The notes under the pieces: generated by a model
Database searches by the model: none
Seen by the model: the letters and a program-made list of their open reading frames with translations, nothing else
What the model was told of the DNA's origin: nothing
From: JAICLL01 sp035252155
Lineage (GTDB): Bacteria; Planctomycetota; Planctomycetia; Pirellulales; JAICIG01
Reading direction: 5' to 3'
Assembly (NCBI GenBank): GCA_035252155.1
Contig: DATFDL010000056.1
Span: 1-13,976 of the forward strand
DNA length: 13,976 nt
Made by a program: the position numbers and the translations under genes
In this document: positions 1-7,127 of the stretch, one piece after another
Position numbering within the stretch: the stretch's first letter is position 1
Layout of the letters: every line of letters starts with the position of its first letter

Positions 1-24
1 CGAACTGCGCTCTGGACGTCAACT

Positions 25-68
25 CGCCCTTCGCGGAACGCCACGGAGGGCGTTCCCTACAGACGTTT
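25..68. repeat. Hairpin repeat, family A, copy 1
   Basis: The segment contains the perfect 8-bp stem GGAACGCC/GGCGTTCC around a short ACGGA loop, followed by CCTACAGACGTTT. A second copy lies at 2574-2618 with the same flanks (CGCCCTT on the left, GTTCCCTACAGA on the right) but changed stem bases. It lies just downstream of the stop codon of the oxidoreductase gene and could act in transcript termination or be a dispersed palindromic element; no T-tract follows it on either strand. Bases 69-105 also hold a short CGCC..GGCG hairpin (91-103) and no gene. Confidence 0.7.
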
Positions 69-105
69 CACTTGCGGCCTACGGCTGTTTCGCCCTGCGG
101 GCGCT

Positions 106-1452
106 TCACAACGACCAGCCTTCTCGATACTGGCGGTGCAACAACTTGCTGGCTTCGGCGTCGCCGGTGAACTCAAACTTCTCGGCATCCCAATACAGCT
201 TCTTGCCGGTGCGCAGGGCGATGTTTCCGAGCAAGACCGTCTCGGTCAGAGGGCCGGCGAAGTCGAAGTTCGACCCCGGCTTCTCGCCGCCGCGGCAGGC
301 TTGCAGCCATTCTTGCCGATGCCCGATCGACCGCGGCAGCGTAGCGGGCGGCTGCTTGTAAGCCTTCATTTTTTCAGGCGGAATGATCTTGGCCCCGTTG
401 GCCCCGTGCGAACCGCAGACAATTTTGCCCTTGGTGCCGATATAAATCGCCCCGCCGTACGCGTCACCCATCGGTTCGCCGTCGGGCAGCTCCTCGGGGC
501 GCGCCGGCAGCAAGCCGCCGTCGTACCAAACCAGCGTGAGCGGCGGAAAGCCTTCGCGGGCCGGGAAACGATAGGTGACCATGGAGGCCCGGGGATATGT
601 TTCGATGTTCTTCGGCTTGTTCCAGTTCAAACCTGTCGGAACAAACGTCGAATGGCTGGCCTCAACCGATTTGGGCGGGCCCAGCTTCAGCGACCAGACG
701 ACATGATCGAGCACATGGCAACCCATGTCACCCAGGCCGCCGGTGCCAAAATCCCACCAGCCCCGCCACATGGCCGGCAGATACGCGGGATGATACGGCC
801 GATAGGGCGCGGGGCCGAGCCACAAGTCCCAAGCCAGCGTGTCGGGCACGGCGGGCATGTCCTTCGGACGATCGATTCCCTGTGGCCACACGGGGTGCGG
901 CGTCCAGGCGTGGACTTCGTGCACGTCGCCGATGGCCCCGTCCCAGATCCATTCGCACAGTCGCCGAATGCTTTCGGAGGCGTGTCCCTGGTTTCCCATT
1001 TGCGTGGCGACGCCGGCGGCCCGCGCCGCCTCGGTAAGCTGCCGGGCTTCGTAGAGAGTATGCGACAACGGTTTCTCGCAATAGACGTGCTTGCCCGCTT
1101 TGATGGCCGCCATGGCCGCTACCGCGTGCACATGATCGGGCGTGGCGACCACGACGGCGTCGAGATCTTTTTCGGTGGCGAGCATCTCGCGAAAATCTTT
1201 GTATCGCCGGGCTTGCGGATTGCGCTTGAACGTGTCGGCGGCTTGCTTGTCGTCGACATCGCACAGAGCGACGATCTGCTCGCCCTCCATTTCGCGCAGG
1301 TCGGCCGCGCCCATGCCACCCACGCCGATGCCCGCGATATTCAGTTTTTCGCTCGGCGCTTTGAATCCCGCGCCGCCCAACACATGTCGCGGCACGATCG
1401 AAAAGGCGCCAAGCGCGGCGGCGCCTGCCAAGAATTGTCGTCGGTTGGTCAT
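106..1452 (-). CDS. Gfo/Idh/MocA family oxidoreductase, Tat-exported
   Basis: A 448-residue NAD(P)-dependent oxidoreductase of the Gfo/Idh/MocA family, which commonly acts on sugars or inositol-type polyols; the substrate cannot be told from sequence. Residues 1-27 form a twin-arginine signal (NRRQFLAG, then an Ala-rich hydrophobic stretch), so export to the periplasm with bound cofactor is likely. The Rossmann motif GIGVGGMG is at 41-48, the family's catalytic-lysine motif CEKPL at 125-129, and the C-terminal-domain segment GDMGCHVLDH at 241-250. The length matches the large planctomycete paralogue group with the long C-terminal domain. The ATG at 1452 is preceded by a good Shine-Dalgarno (GGAGGA, complement of 1458-1463). 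It is the first gene on the left and appears complete; the next gene on this strand ends about 77 bases upstream, so it may be transcribed separately. Confidence 0.95.
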   Translation of the reverse strand: MTNRRQFLAGAAALGAFSIVPRHVLGGAGFKAPSEKLNIAGIGVGGMGAADLREMEGEQIVALCDVDDKQAADTFKRNPQARRYKDFREMLATEKDLDAVVVATPDHVHAVAAMAAIKAGKHVYCEKPLSHTLYEARQLTEAARAAGVATQMGNQGHASESIRRLCEWIWDGAIGDVHEVHAWTPHPVWPQGIDRPKDMPAVPDTLAWDLWLGPAPYRPYHPAYLPAMWRGWWDFGTGGLGDMGCHVLDHVVWSLKLGPPKSVEASHSTFVPTGLNWNKPKNIETYPRASMVTYRFPAREGFPPLTLVWYDGGLLPARPEELPDGEPMGDAYGGAIYIGTKGKIVCGSHGANGAKIIPPEKMKAYKQPPATLPRSIGHRQEWLQACRGGEKPGSNFDFAGPLTETVLLGNIALRTGKKLYWDAEKFEFTGDAEASKLLHRQYREGWSL

Positions 1453-1529
1453 CGCTTTCCTCCGTTATTCGGTCGGATTGTCCTAGCATTCTGATAGCCC
1501 CTGACACCGCCGACAAGAGGCAACAGCGA

Positions 1530-1826
1530 TCACTTATCGCTGGCGTCATCGTCAACTGCACGTGGCCCGTCGAACCGTATCGGTTCTGCGTCGTCGAGCC
1601 TATTTGGCGGCAAACGGTCCAGCAAGCTCCGCGCCAGTTTATTGCCGAACCAACAGGCCGGAATCAGTAAAAGGACGACTGGCAACGGAAGCGACAATGG
1701 AAAGAAAATCCACCGTGCAATTGCAGGACGTGTTTCATCTCGAACGATGCAGAATCCAATCGCAATGGCGATCGCAACGATTACTGCCGAGAGGCCATCG
1801 AACCTGAATTGAGATCGACTCCTCAT
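1530..1826 (-). CDS. Small membrane protein, unknown function
   Basis: A 98-residue protein I do not recognise. Two hydrophobic stretches are visible, about residues 12-28 (LSAVIVAIAIAIGFCIV) and 39-59 (RWIFFPLSLPLPVVLLLIPA and following), joined by a short charged linker, then a polar acidic C-terminal tail of about 35 residues ending DDDASDK. This suggests a two-helix inner-membrane protein. The ATG at 1826 has a plausible Shine-Dalgarno (GAGGG, 7 bases upstream), and the gene starts only 19 bases after the AAA+ remnant, on the same strand. It could be a real small gene or part of the same degraded locus as that remnant. The hydrophobic pattern and ribosome binding site favour a real gene. 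Confidence 0.6.
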   Translation of the reverse strand: MRSRSQFRFDGLSAVIVAIAIAIGFCIVRDETRPAIARWIFFPLSLPLPVVLLLIPACWFGNKLARSLLDRLPPNRLDDAEPIRFDGPRAVDDDASDK

Positions 1827-1845
1827 GCGCTCGCCCTCTGCCCGC

Positions 1846-2301
1846 TTAGCTCGACGTAGAATCGGCCACGTTCGCCGCCCCCAGCAAGCTCTGGGTCAGC
1901 ACCCCCCCGGCGGCGAGCAGCTCGCCCAGCGCTTCATCGACGTGGCGATCTTGGAGCACCAGCGGCGACTCACCATTCTCCTCCGCGGCAAACACGGCCG
2001 CCTTGCGGAGCAGCTCGCGAATGAACGCGCCGCTGACTCCCTCAGTACGTTCGATCAGGCGATCCATATCGGTGAGCTTTAACTCAAGCCCGCGGCCGTA
2101 TAGCTCGAACAGCCTGCGACGGCAGGCGGCATCGGGCGGAGGCACTTTGATTGCCTGGTCGATGCGCCCGGGCCGCGACGCCAGCGCCGGCTCGATAATG
2201 TCGGGCCGGTTGGCGGGCAGAATCAAGTCGTCGCGGCGGATCTGCGGCAGTTGGTGAAATCGCACCGATAGTTGTCCGTGGCAGTCTTCTTCCACGGACA
2301 A
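1846..2301 (-). pseudogene. AAA+ ATPase remnant, 5'-truncated
   Basis: The 151-residue reading frame matches only the C-terminal half of an FtsH/Cdc48-like AAA+ domain. LILPANRPDIIEPAL (26-40) is the sensor-1 region, ASRPGRID (41-48) carries the arginine-finger segment of the second region of homology, and GVSGAFIRELLRKAA (88-102) is the helical lid with the sensor-2 region. A C-terminal helix follows. Walker A and Walker B, which must precede sensor 1, are absent, so it cannot bind or hydrolyse ATP as it stands. Frame analysis upstream meets a stop (TGA at 2323-2325) within eight codons, and the only available start is a TTG at 2301 lying inside a perfect hairpin. I read it as a leftover from a deletion or insertion at that hairpin. 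A short expressed regulatory fragment is possible but less likely. Confidence 0.7.
2272..2301. repeat. Perfect 10-bp inverted repeat at the broken end of the AAA+ remnant
   Basis: The arms TTGTCCGTGG (2272-2281) and CCACGGACAA (2292-2301) are exact reverse complements separated by a 10-base loop. Homology to AAA+ proteins begins just inside this hairpin (around residue 12 of the remnant), and the frame is closed just outside it. The hairpin therefore marks or lies very near the truncation breakpoint. Confidence 0.8.
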
Positions 2302-2642
2302 AACTTTGCCATGGTGTATTAATCAACCTGTTCGTGATACGGCCGACCGACTCTTCTCTGTTAACGTCGTCATGCGAACAGAGAGAAGAGGAAGCGTACT
2401 TCACCTAGTTAGGGGCTATTCTCATCGTTGCGGACACCACCCGCAAGACGCAGGTTCGCGGCCGCGTCCGCGGTGCCAGCGTTGAGCCGTGGTGCCCCTC
2501 GTGATAGATTCAGTTGGGAAAGGTGGAACTCGCAAGCTCGGCCCACCCTACGGTCTGCGATCCGGCCCCGCGCCGCCCTTCACGGAATGGCACGGAGTCC
2601 GTTCCCTACAGACCGTTTTGCAGAGGATCCCCCCTTCCGCGC
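2302..2642. other. Gene-free gap with short inverted repeats
   Basis: This 341-base stretch between the AAA+ remnant and the end of pyruvate kinase contains no convincing gene; open frames here are short, unlike known proteins and full of Arg/Pro. It holds an imperfect inverted repeat at 2351-2390 (CTCTTCTCTGTT against AACAGAGAGAAGAG, two bases longer), a GTGG..CCAC-bounded GC-rich segment near 2523-2550, and copy 2 of repeat family A at 2574-2618. The missing 5' half of the AAA+ gene is not found here. Confidence 0.65.
2574..2618. repeat. Hairpin repeat, family A, copy 2
   Basis: Same framework as 25-68: CGCCCTTC, then GGAATGG..CCGTTCC as a 7-bp stem with one G-T pair, then CTACAGACCGTTTT. 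Relative to copy 1 the stem bases differ but pairing is kept. It lies 25 bases downstream of the pyruvate kinase stop codon (gene on the minus strand), the same kind of position as copy 1 relative to the oxidoreductase gene. Confidence 0.7.
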
Positions 2643-4094
2643 TCACCCGACCTCGTGCACCACCAGCATGTTGTGCCCGTGGGCCACCAGGCCGATGCCG
2701 CTGACAAGCACCAAATGATCGCCCGTCGAAAGCGTGCCCGTGCGCTGGCCCCAGGCCTCGATGTGCTTGATGAGCTGATCGCTGTCGCGCATCGGGGCGC
2801 CCTCGAGCGGCGTCACGCCCCAATATAAACACATCTGCCGCGAGACTTCTTCGCAGTCCGAAACCGCCACAATCGGCACATGACTGCGGAGCTTTGAGAG
2901 AGCCAGCGCCGTAGCTCCGCTGTGCGTGGCCACGACGATTAGCTTGGCGTCGAGCCGCGAGGCAATGAACTGCACGCCGTAAACCACCGCCTCGGTCACG
3001 CGGTGCAAGTCTTCGATGCGCACGTCGGAAAGCGGCTGCGGCGGGCGATCGCGCAGCAGCGGCTCGGTGGCCAAGGCGATGCGGTTCATCATCTCGACCG
3101 CCGGTTGCGGATGTTCGCCCACCGCCGTCTCGCCCGACAGCATACAGGCGTCGCAGCCGTCGAGAATGGCGTTGGCCACATCGGTCACTTCGGCCCGCGT
3201 CGGCTGCCGCGAGTGCTGCATGCTGTCGAGCATCTGAGTGGCGATGATCACCGGCTTACGATGGCGGTTGCAAACAGCGACGATCTGTTTTTGGGCCACC
3301 GGCATGCGGGCCACATCGATCTCGACTCCCAGATCGCCGCGGGCCACCATTACGCCGTCGGCTGCCGCCACGATCTCTTCGAGCCGATCGAGGGCTTCGG
3401 GCTTTTCGATTTTGGCGATAATCATCGCTCGCGAGCCATGCGCCCGCACCACGGCCTTGAGCGCCAGCACTTCGTCGGGCGAGCGCACGAAGCTCATGCC
3501 GACGAAGTCGACGCCGTGCTGGGCGGCCCAAATGGCGTGTGTGCAATCTTCTTCGGTCATGGCCGGCAGACCGAGCTTGACGCCGGGCAGATTGATGCCT
3601 TGGCGGCTGCGCACCAGGCCCGACTGCGTGACGCGACAAACCGCCGTGTCGGCGCCGCACTCTTCGACCGCCAGACAGACGGTGCCGTCGGCCAACATCA
3701 CGCGGTCGCCCGCTTTCAGCTCGTCGATCAGCCGGGAATAATTGCTCACCAGTTCGTCGGGATGCGAGGCCGCGTCGCCGCGGACAAACCGCAATTGGGC
3801 ATCCGGGCGGCATTCGACTTGTCCGCCCAGCAGCTCGCCCAGGCGGATTTTGGGTCCGCCCAGGTCGGCCAGCACGCCGATCGGCCGGCCCTGGTTGCGG
3901 CTGACGCGGCGGATGGCGGCCAGAGTTTCTTGGTGCTGGTCGATCCCGCCGTGCGCCATATTCAACCGAAACACGTCAGCGCCGGCAGCCGCCAGTTCGG
4001 CAAGCTGGTGCTCTTGCCGGCAGGCGGGGCCGACCGTGGCAATGGTTTTGGTGCGGACGCGATAAAAGTCGGGGTTCAGGGCGGTCTCCGTCAT
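2643..4094 (-). CDS. pyk: Pyruvate kinase
   Basis: A complete 483-residue pyruvate kinase, transferring phosphate from phosphoenolpyruvate to ADP in the last step of glycolysis in the cytoplasm. RTKTIATVGPA (14-24) opens the barrel. The active-site signature IAKIEKPEA is at 226-234, with the catalytic lysine at 228. MVARGDLGVE (249-258) and MLSGETAVGEHP (318-329) are typical of the family. The C-terminal allosteric-type domain is present in full. The K+-site region reads DLGGPKIRL (77-85): Leu78, Lys82 and Leu85 replace the Thr, Glu and Thr of K+-dependent enzymes, which is the known pattern of K+-independent pyruvate kinases. RLNMAHG (43-49) replaces the usual RLNFSHG. The ATG at 4094 has GGAG (complement of 4102-4105) seven bases upstream. 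The gene stands alone on its strand and is divergent from the gene at 4179. Confidence 0.97.
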   Translation of the reverse strand: MTETALNPDFYRVRTKTIATVGPACRQEHQLAELAAAGADVFRLNMAHGGIDQHQETLAAIRRVSRNQGRPIGVLADLGGPKIRLGELLGGQVECRPDAQLRFVRGDAASHPDELVSNYSRLIDELKAGDRVMLADGTVCLAVEECGADTAVCRVTQSGLVRSRQGINLPGVKLGLPAMTEEDCTHAIWAAQHGVDFVGMSFVRSPDEVLALKAVVRAHGSRAMIIAKIEKPEALDRLEEIVAAADGVMVARGDLGVEIDVARMPVAQKQIVAVCNRHRKPVIIATQMLDSMQHSRQPTRAEVTDVANAILDGCDACMLSGETAVGEHPQPAVEMMNRIALATEPLLRDRPPQPLSDVRIEDLHRVTEAVVYGVQFIASRLDAKLIVVATHSGATALALSKLRSHVPIVAVSDCEEVSRQMCLYWGVTPLEGAPMRDSDQLIKHIEAWGQRTGTLSTGDHLVLVSGIGLVAHGHNMLVVHEVG

Positions 4095-4115
4095 TGCTCG
4101 ACTCCGTTTGCCTCT

Positions 4116-4136
4116 GTAGAACGGGAATCATTCCGT
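4116..4136. repeat. Solo degenerate copy of the GTAGAACGGAAT palindrome
   Basis: GTAGAACGGGAATCATTCCGT lies in the 84-base space between the divergent starts of pyruvate kinase and the gene at 4179. It matches an arm of the inverted repeat at 4772-4863 apart from a one-base insertion and one or two substitutions in the centre. It is internally palindromic around AATCATT. The position suggests a shared promoter region, but no clear promoter boxes are visible. Confidence 0.6.
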
Positions 4137-4178
4137 GCTCCGTGCCTAGTTTCTATCGTCCCTGATTCTGTCTGACCA

Positions 4179-4754
4179 GTGGAAGAATCGCCGCCACCGC
4201 GCCAAAACGACGACTTGCCCCCGCGACCGGCCGTGCGCCCGTTGCGGGTCAGCTCATTATTGGCCGGTGTGGCGGTCGGGGGTGTGGCCGGATTGGTTCT
4301 CGTCATCGGCTTCGTGCTGCGCGCCCGCCGCGACGCATTGCCGCTGCTCACGTCCGAGGCGTTGCAATCGGCGCACGAGCTTTGGAAACAGCGCGGCTTG
4401 AAAGATTATCAAATGAACATCGTCGTCACGGGTAGCCAGTCAGAGATCTACCGCGTCGAAGTTCGCGGAGGACGCCCAACAGCCGTGAGATACGGCAACG
4501 GGCTGCCCGTCAAACGGCGCGCCTCTTGGCAATACTGGACGATCGATGGCTTGCTGGGCGTGCTCGATCACGATCTGCGTTATGTCGACGATCCCGCGCG
4601 TGGTTTCGGCGCCCATCCCGGCAGCGCGGTGATTCTGCGGGCGCGATTCGATGCCGAGCGGGGTTTTCCCGCGGAGTACGAACGCGTGATTCTCAGTCCC
4701 GCGTCGCAAATGCGCTGGCGGGTGACGGAGTTCACGATGGTGGACCATGAATGA
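4179..4754 (+). CDS. Membrane-anchored protein, DUF6174-like
   Basis: A 191-residue protein with a Pro-rich cytoplasmic-looking N-terminus (1-22), one strong transmembrane helix at about 24-47 followed by RARR, then a mostly beta-type soluble domain of about 140 residues. The domain has the pattern ELWKQRGLKDYQMNIVV (67-83), YRVEVRGGRPTAV (91-103) and RARFDAERGFPAEYERV (154-170), which resembles the small DUF6174 family: a W..DY opening, a V.V..G strand pair and a GxP near the end. That assignment is from memory of the pattern and is tentative; no catalytic residues can be named. The start is GTG at 4179, since no ATG exists upstream of the helix in this frame. It is divergent from pyruvate kinase and 144 bases upstream of the SDR gene. 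Confidence 0.8.
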   Translation: MEESPPPRQNDDLPPRPAVRPLRVSSLLAGVAVGGVAGLVLVIGFVLRARRDALPLLTSEALQSAHELWKQRGLKDYQMNIVVTGSQSEIYRVEVRGGRPTAVRYGNGLPVKRRASWQYWTIDGLLGVLDHDLRYVDDPARGFGAHPGSAVILRARFDAERGFPAEYERVILSPASQMRWRVTEFTMVDHE

Positions 4755-4771
4755 ACCGCGCAACGCGCGTC

Positions 4772-4863
4772 GTAGAACGGAATTTATTCCGTTTGGAAGC
4801 GCGGAGTCGCGAGATAGTGCGGGCGGTAAGGTGAGGCGAGAAACGGAATAAATTCCGTTCTAC
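4772..4863. repeat. 23-bp perfect inverted repeat with palindromic arms
   Basis: The arm at 4772-4794 is the exact reverse complement of the arm at 4841-4863, with a 46-base spacer. Each arm is itself palindromic (ACGGAAT TT ATTCCGT at 4776-4791), so nested folding is possible. It lies 18 bases after the stop of the gene at 4179 and 35 bases before the SDR start, both on the plus strand. It could terminate upstream transcription, attenuate the SDR gene, or be a MITE-like element; no transposase is encoded. A degenerate single arm is at 4116-4136. Confidence 0.85.
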
Positions 4864-4898
4864 GTAGGGGAAGTGAAATTGATTTCGTTCGACGACGT

Positions 4899-5717
4899 AT
4901 GAATTTCTGGCACGACAAAGTGGCGTTGGTCACCGGCGGCTCGGCAGGGCTGGGCCGAGCAATTGCCGAGGCGTTCGCCGCGGCCGGGGCACGCATGGTG
5001 ATCGCCGCCCGCAACGCCGACGCTCTGACTGCCGCCGCCGAGGATATGCGCCGCCGCGGACACGAAGTGCTCGGCGTGCCGGCCGATATCACGCGGCCCG
5101 ACGACGTCGAACGGTTGATCGCGCGGACCGTCGAGGCGTATGGCCGGCTCGACGTGCTGGTCAATAACGCGGGACGCTCGATGCGCCGCGCCGTGGCCGA
5201 CACCACGCCCGCCGACTTCCGCGAGTTGATGGAGTTGAACTTGATCGCACTGGTAAGCGTGACGCAAGCGGCGCTACCGCACCTGCTGGCGCGGCAGGGG
5301 CACCTCGTCAACATCGGTTCGTTGGCAGGAAAGTCGGCCGCGCGTTACGTAGGCGCCTACCCAGCGACCAAGTTCGCGGTGACCGCGTATTCGCAGCAAC
5401 TACGGCTGGAGCTTGGGCCGCGCGGATTGCACGTGCTGCTGGTGTGTCCTGGTCCGATCACCCGCGATGAGCCCCGCGGCGAGGACGAGCGCGCGGCCCG
5501 CGGCGACGATCTCACCGGCCTGCCCGACGAAGCTTATCGCCCAGGCGCTGGCGTGCGGGTGCGGGCGTTGCAACCCGATTGGCTCGCGCGGCAGATTGTC
5601 CGGGCCTGCGAGCGCCGACGGAGCGAGTTGATCTACCCGCGCTCGGCCCGCTGGTTCTTTGCATTGATGCAGCTTTCTCCGCGATTGGCCGACTGGCTGG
5701 TGCGGTTGACCACCTGA
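4899..5717 (+). CDS. Short-chain dehydrogenase/reductase (SDR)
   Basis: A 272-residue classical SDR, an NAD(P)(H)-dependent oxidoreductase of unknown substrate. All key elements are visible: cofactor motif TGGSAGLG (12-19), NNAG (89-92), the catalytic tetrad Asn114 (MELNL), Ser141 (IGSLAG), Tyr154 and Lys158 (YPATK), and the PGPI segment (184-187) after strand 6. AARN at 36-39, with arginine after the second strand, would suit NADP(H), but this is inference. The C-terminus (245-270: IYPRSARWFFALMQLSP, then a hydrophobic helix) resembles DHRS7-type SDRs that sit on membranes. The ATG at 4899 fits the usual family start; no strong Shine-Dalgarno is seen. The long inverted repeat immediately upstream may affect its expression. 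It converges on the lipoprotein gene at 5954. Confidence 0.95.
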   Translation: MNFWHDKVALVTGGSAGLGRAIAEAFAAAGARMVIAARNADALTAAAEDMRRRGHEVLGVPADITRPDDVERLIARTVEAYGRLDVLVNNAGRSMRRAVADTTPADFRELMELNLIALVSVTQAALPHLLARQGHLVNIGSLAGKSAARYVGAYPATKFAVTAYSQQLRLELGPRGLHVLLVCPGPITRDEPRGEDERAARGDDLTGLPDEAYRPGAGVRVRALQPDWLARQIVRACERRRSELIYPRSARWFFALMQLSPRLADWLVRLTT

Positions 5718-5791
5718 CGTTCGGTAAGTCAAAGAACGGTATGCTTCACGCGGCCCGCCATGAGAGATTTGGCGCGGGGCTTCGCAGCAAT

Positions 5792-5867
5792 ATGTGGGAC
5801 AGCCGCCCTCGGCTGTCTCCGGTCGCCTTTGGCGACCGCCACCCAGCCGAGGGCGGCTGGGCCACAT
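5792..5867. terminator. Nested hairpin between convergent genes, likely bidirectional terminator or repeat element
   Basis: The outer arms 5792-5815 and 5844-5867 pair at 22 of 24 positions (common core CAGCCGCCCTCGGCTG). Inside them is a perfect inner stem GGTCGCC TTT GGCGACC (5821-5837). The structure lies between the convergent ends of the SDR gene (5717) and the lipoprotein gene (5954), where a two-way terminator would be expected. It lacks the T-tract of a classical intrinsic terminator, so a dispersed palindromic repeat is equally possible. Confidence 0.6.
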
Positions 5868-5903
5868 GCCGATTTCGATGGCGACGCCATGTCGCACAGA
5901 TGA

Positions 5904-5926
5904 CCGCGCGAAGTATACTTTCGCGG
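5904..5926. repeat. Palindrome centred on AAGTATACTT
   Basis: CCGCGCG-AAGTATACTT-TCGCGG is a near-perfect palindrome; the 10-base core 5911-5920 is exact. It is followed by GAGCGAAAGGCGAC, and the whole unit resembles a dispersed repeat I associate with planctomycete genomes (from memory, not checked). It lies 28 bases from the stop codon of the lipoprotein gene. Confidence 0.6.
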
Positions 5927-5953
5927 AGCGAAAGGCGACATTCGGCGGGTGCG

Positions 5954-6988
5954 TTACTTGAGCCGCATCCAGCCGGCGGGATCGAAGGTGAGTCCGCCCG
6001 ACGTGCCGCTGGTGGTGCTCGATGGCGCACTGCTTGGCGCAGGGCTTGGCGTGGCGGCTGGCGCCGGCTTGGGAGCAGGCGACGCGCTTTTTGCTCCGGT
6101 CGAAAGCGACGGCAGCACAACCTGCGCAGCCATCGAGCCGCTTGATTCGCCGGAGTTTGCCGAGTTGGCCGGCACCGGCACGGGTGCTCCCGGCGCGGGC
6201 GGCTTGGCGGCGGACGCAGTGCTGGCCGGCGGCGAACTTCCGCCAGCCTGGCTCACCTTGTTCGTCGGACGCTTAACTAGCACAGGCCGCTCTTGAAATA
6301 TTGCCTCGGCGGTGACAGGGACGTCGGGATCGACCGGCGCAACCTGGCGCTTTCTACGCCGCGAAAAGAGAAAGCGGCTGCCGGCGAAGTGCGTGCCGTC
6401 GTAGATCGAGCCGCGCTGGAACGGCCCCGTTCCGAGGAACCAGGTGTCTTTGGCATTACTCACCACCGGGAAGGTGCCCGACTGCCAAACGGCCTGCCCC
6501 GTGTGCTGGTTGTACGCGAAGGCCGCGATCTTGGCCACGCCCTTCTGGTCGGTCGTCTTGGCAAACGGAATCTCGGGGATCGCCGAGGGCACGCCCGGCA
6601 TCAGTCCGGCGGTGGGCACACTGATCGCTGGAATGCCGATCAGCACGTTGTGCTGGTTGGTGCCGACGGCGCCGGCCCGCGCCTCGACGACGTAGTCGGC
6701 TTCGTCTTTGTTCACCTTCAAAACACAGCCCTGAGCCAGCATCCGCTGCCGCATCGAGCTGATGACATAATTCATGTCGACGACGCCGGTGAGGTACGTC
6801 GCGTCGAAGTATACGGTCTTGCCCGCCAGCGGCTTGAAATCGATGTTGTTGATCGCCCGATCGATGGCGGTCGAAATAATCAACTGCTCGGTGGCCGTGC
6901 GCGGAGTATCGGACCACTTGGTGGTGCCGCAACCTGCGACCGCCAAGTACAGCGAGAGTCCGAGCAAACGGGCAAGCAAACGAAACAT
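5954..6988 (-). CDS. Lipoprotein, DUF6655-like
   Basis: A 344-residue lipoprotein. Residues 1-20 from the ATG at 6988 are a signal peptide ending in the lipobox LAVAGC, with the lipidated cysteine at 20. The core GTTKWSDTPRTATEQLIIST (21-40), YVISSMRQRMLAQGC (74-88), DYVVEARAGAVGTNQHNVLIGIPA (98-121) matches the pattern I know as DUF6655, a family seen mainly in planctomycetes and of unknown function. After about residue 245 comes a low-complexity Pro/Ala/Ser-rich tail of about 85 residues ending in LTFDPAGWMRLK, possibly a flexible linker to the cell wall or a partner. An in-frame GTG at 7015 would add nine residues; the ATG gives a cleaner signal peptide and neither start has a clear Shine-Dalgarno. 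It should be anchored in a membrane facing the periplasm. Confidence 0.88.
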   Translation of the reverse strand: MFRLLARLLGLSLYLAVAGCGTTKWSDTPRTATEQLIISTAIDRAINNIDFKPLAGKTVYFDATYLTGVVDMNYVISSMRQRMLAQGCVLKVNKDEADYVVEARAGAVGTNQHNVLIGIPAISVPTAGLMPGVPSAIPEIPFAKTTDQKGVAKIAAFAYNQHTGQAVWQSGTFPVVSNAKDTWFLGTGPFQRGSIYDGTHFAGSRFLFSRRRKRQVAPVDPDVPVTAEAIFQERPVLVKRPTNKVSQAGGSSPPASTASAAKPPAPGAPVPVPANSANSGESSGSMAAQVVLPSLSTGAKSASPAPKPAPAATPSPAPSSAPSSTTSGTSGGLTFDPAGWMRLK

Positions 6989-7127
6989 CGCAGACCAGCG
7001 AGGCTGGGCAAACACGGTGGGACGGGCGAACGCCGGCTAGGCGAAATGCGCGGGGGATTATAGCCGAACCCGGCGGACGGCCAAACCTGAGTTCTTATTC
7101 AACCCAAGCCCAGAACGCTCGAATCGG

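Noticed and set aside
136..1494. Long open frame on the plus strand (452 codons) opposite the oxidoreductase
   Set aside because: It is the mirror of a well-supported gene with clear family motifs; its product is Arg/Gly/His-rich without recognisable domains, as expected from GC-rich codon bias.
3003..4175. 390-codon plus-strand frame opposite pyruvate kinase
   Set aside because: The minus strand carries complete pyruvate kinase motifs; the antisense product is His/Gln/Asp-rich with no domain.
4772..4863. Insertion sequence with terminal inverted repeats
   Set aside because: The 46-base spacer cannot encode a transposase and no flanking target duplication is evident; at most it is a MITE-like element.
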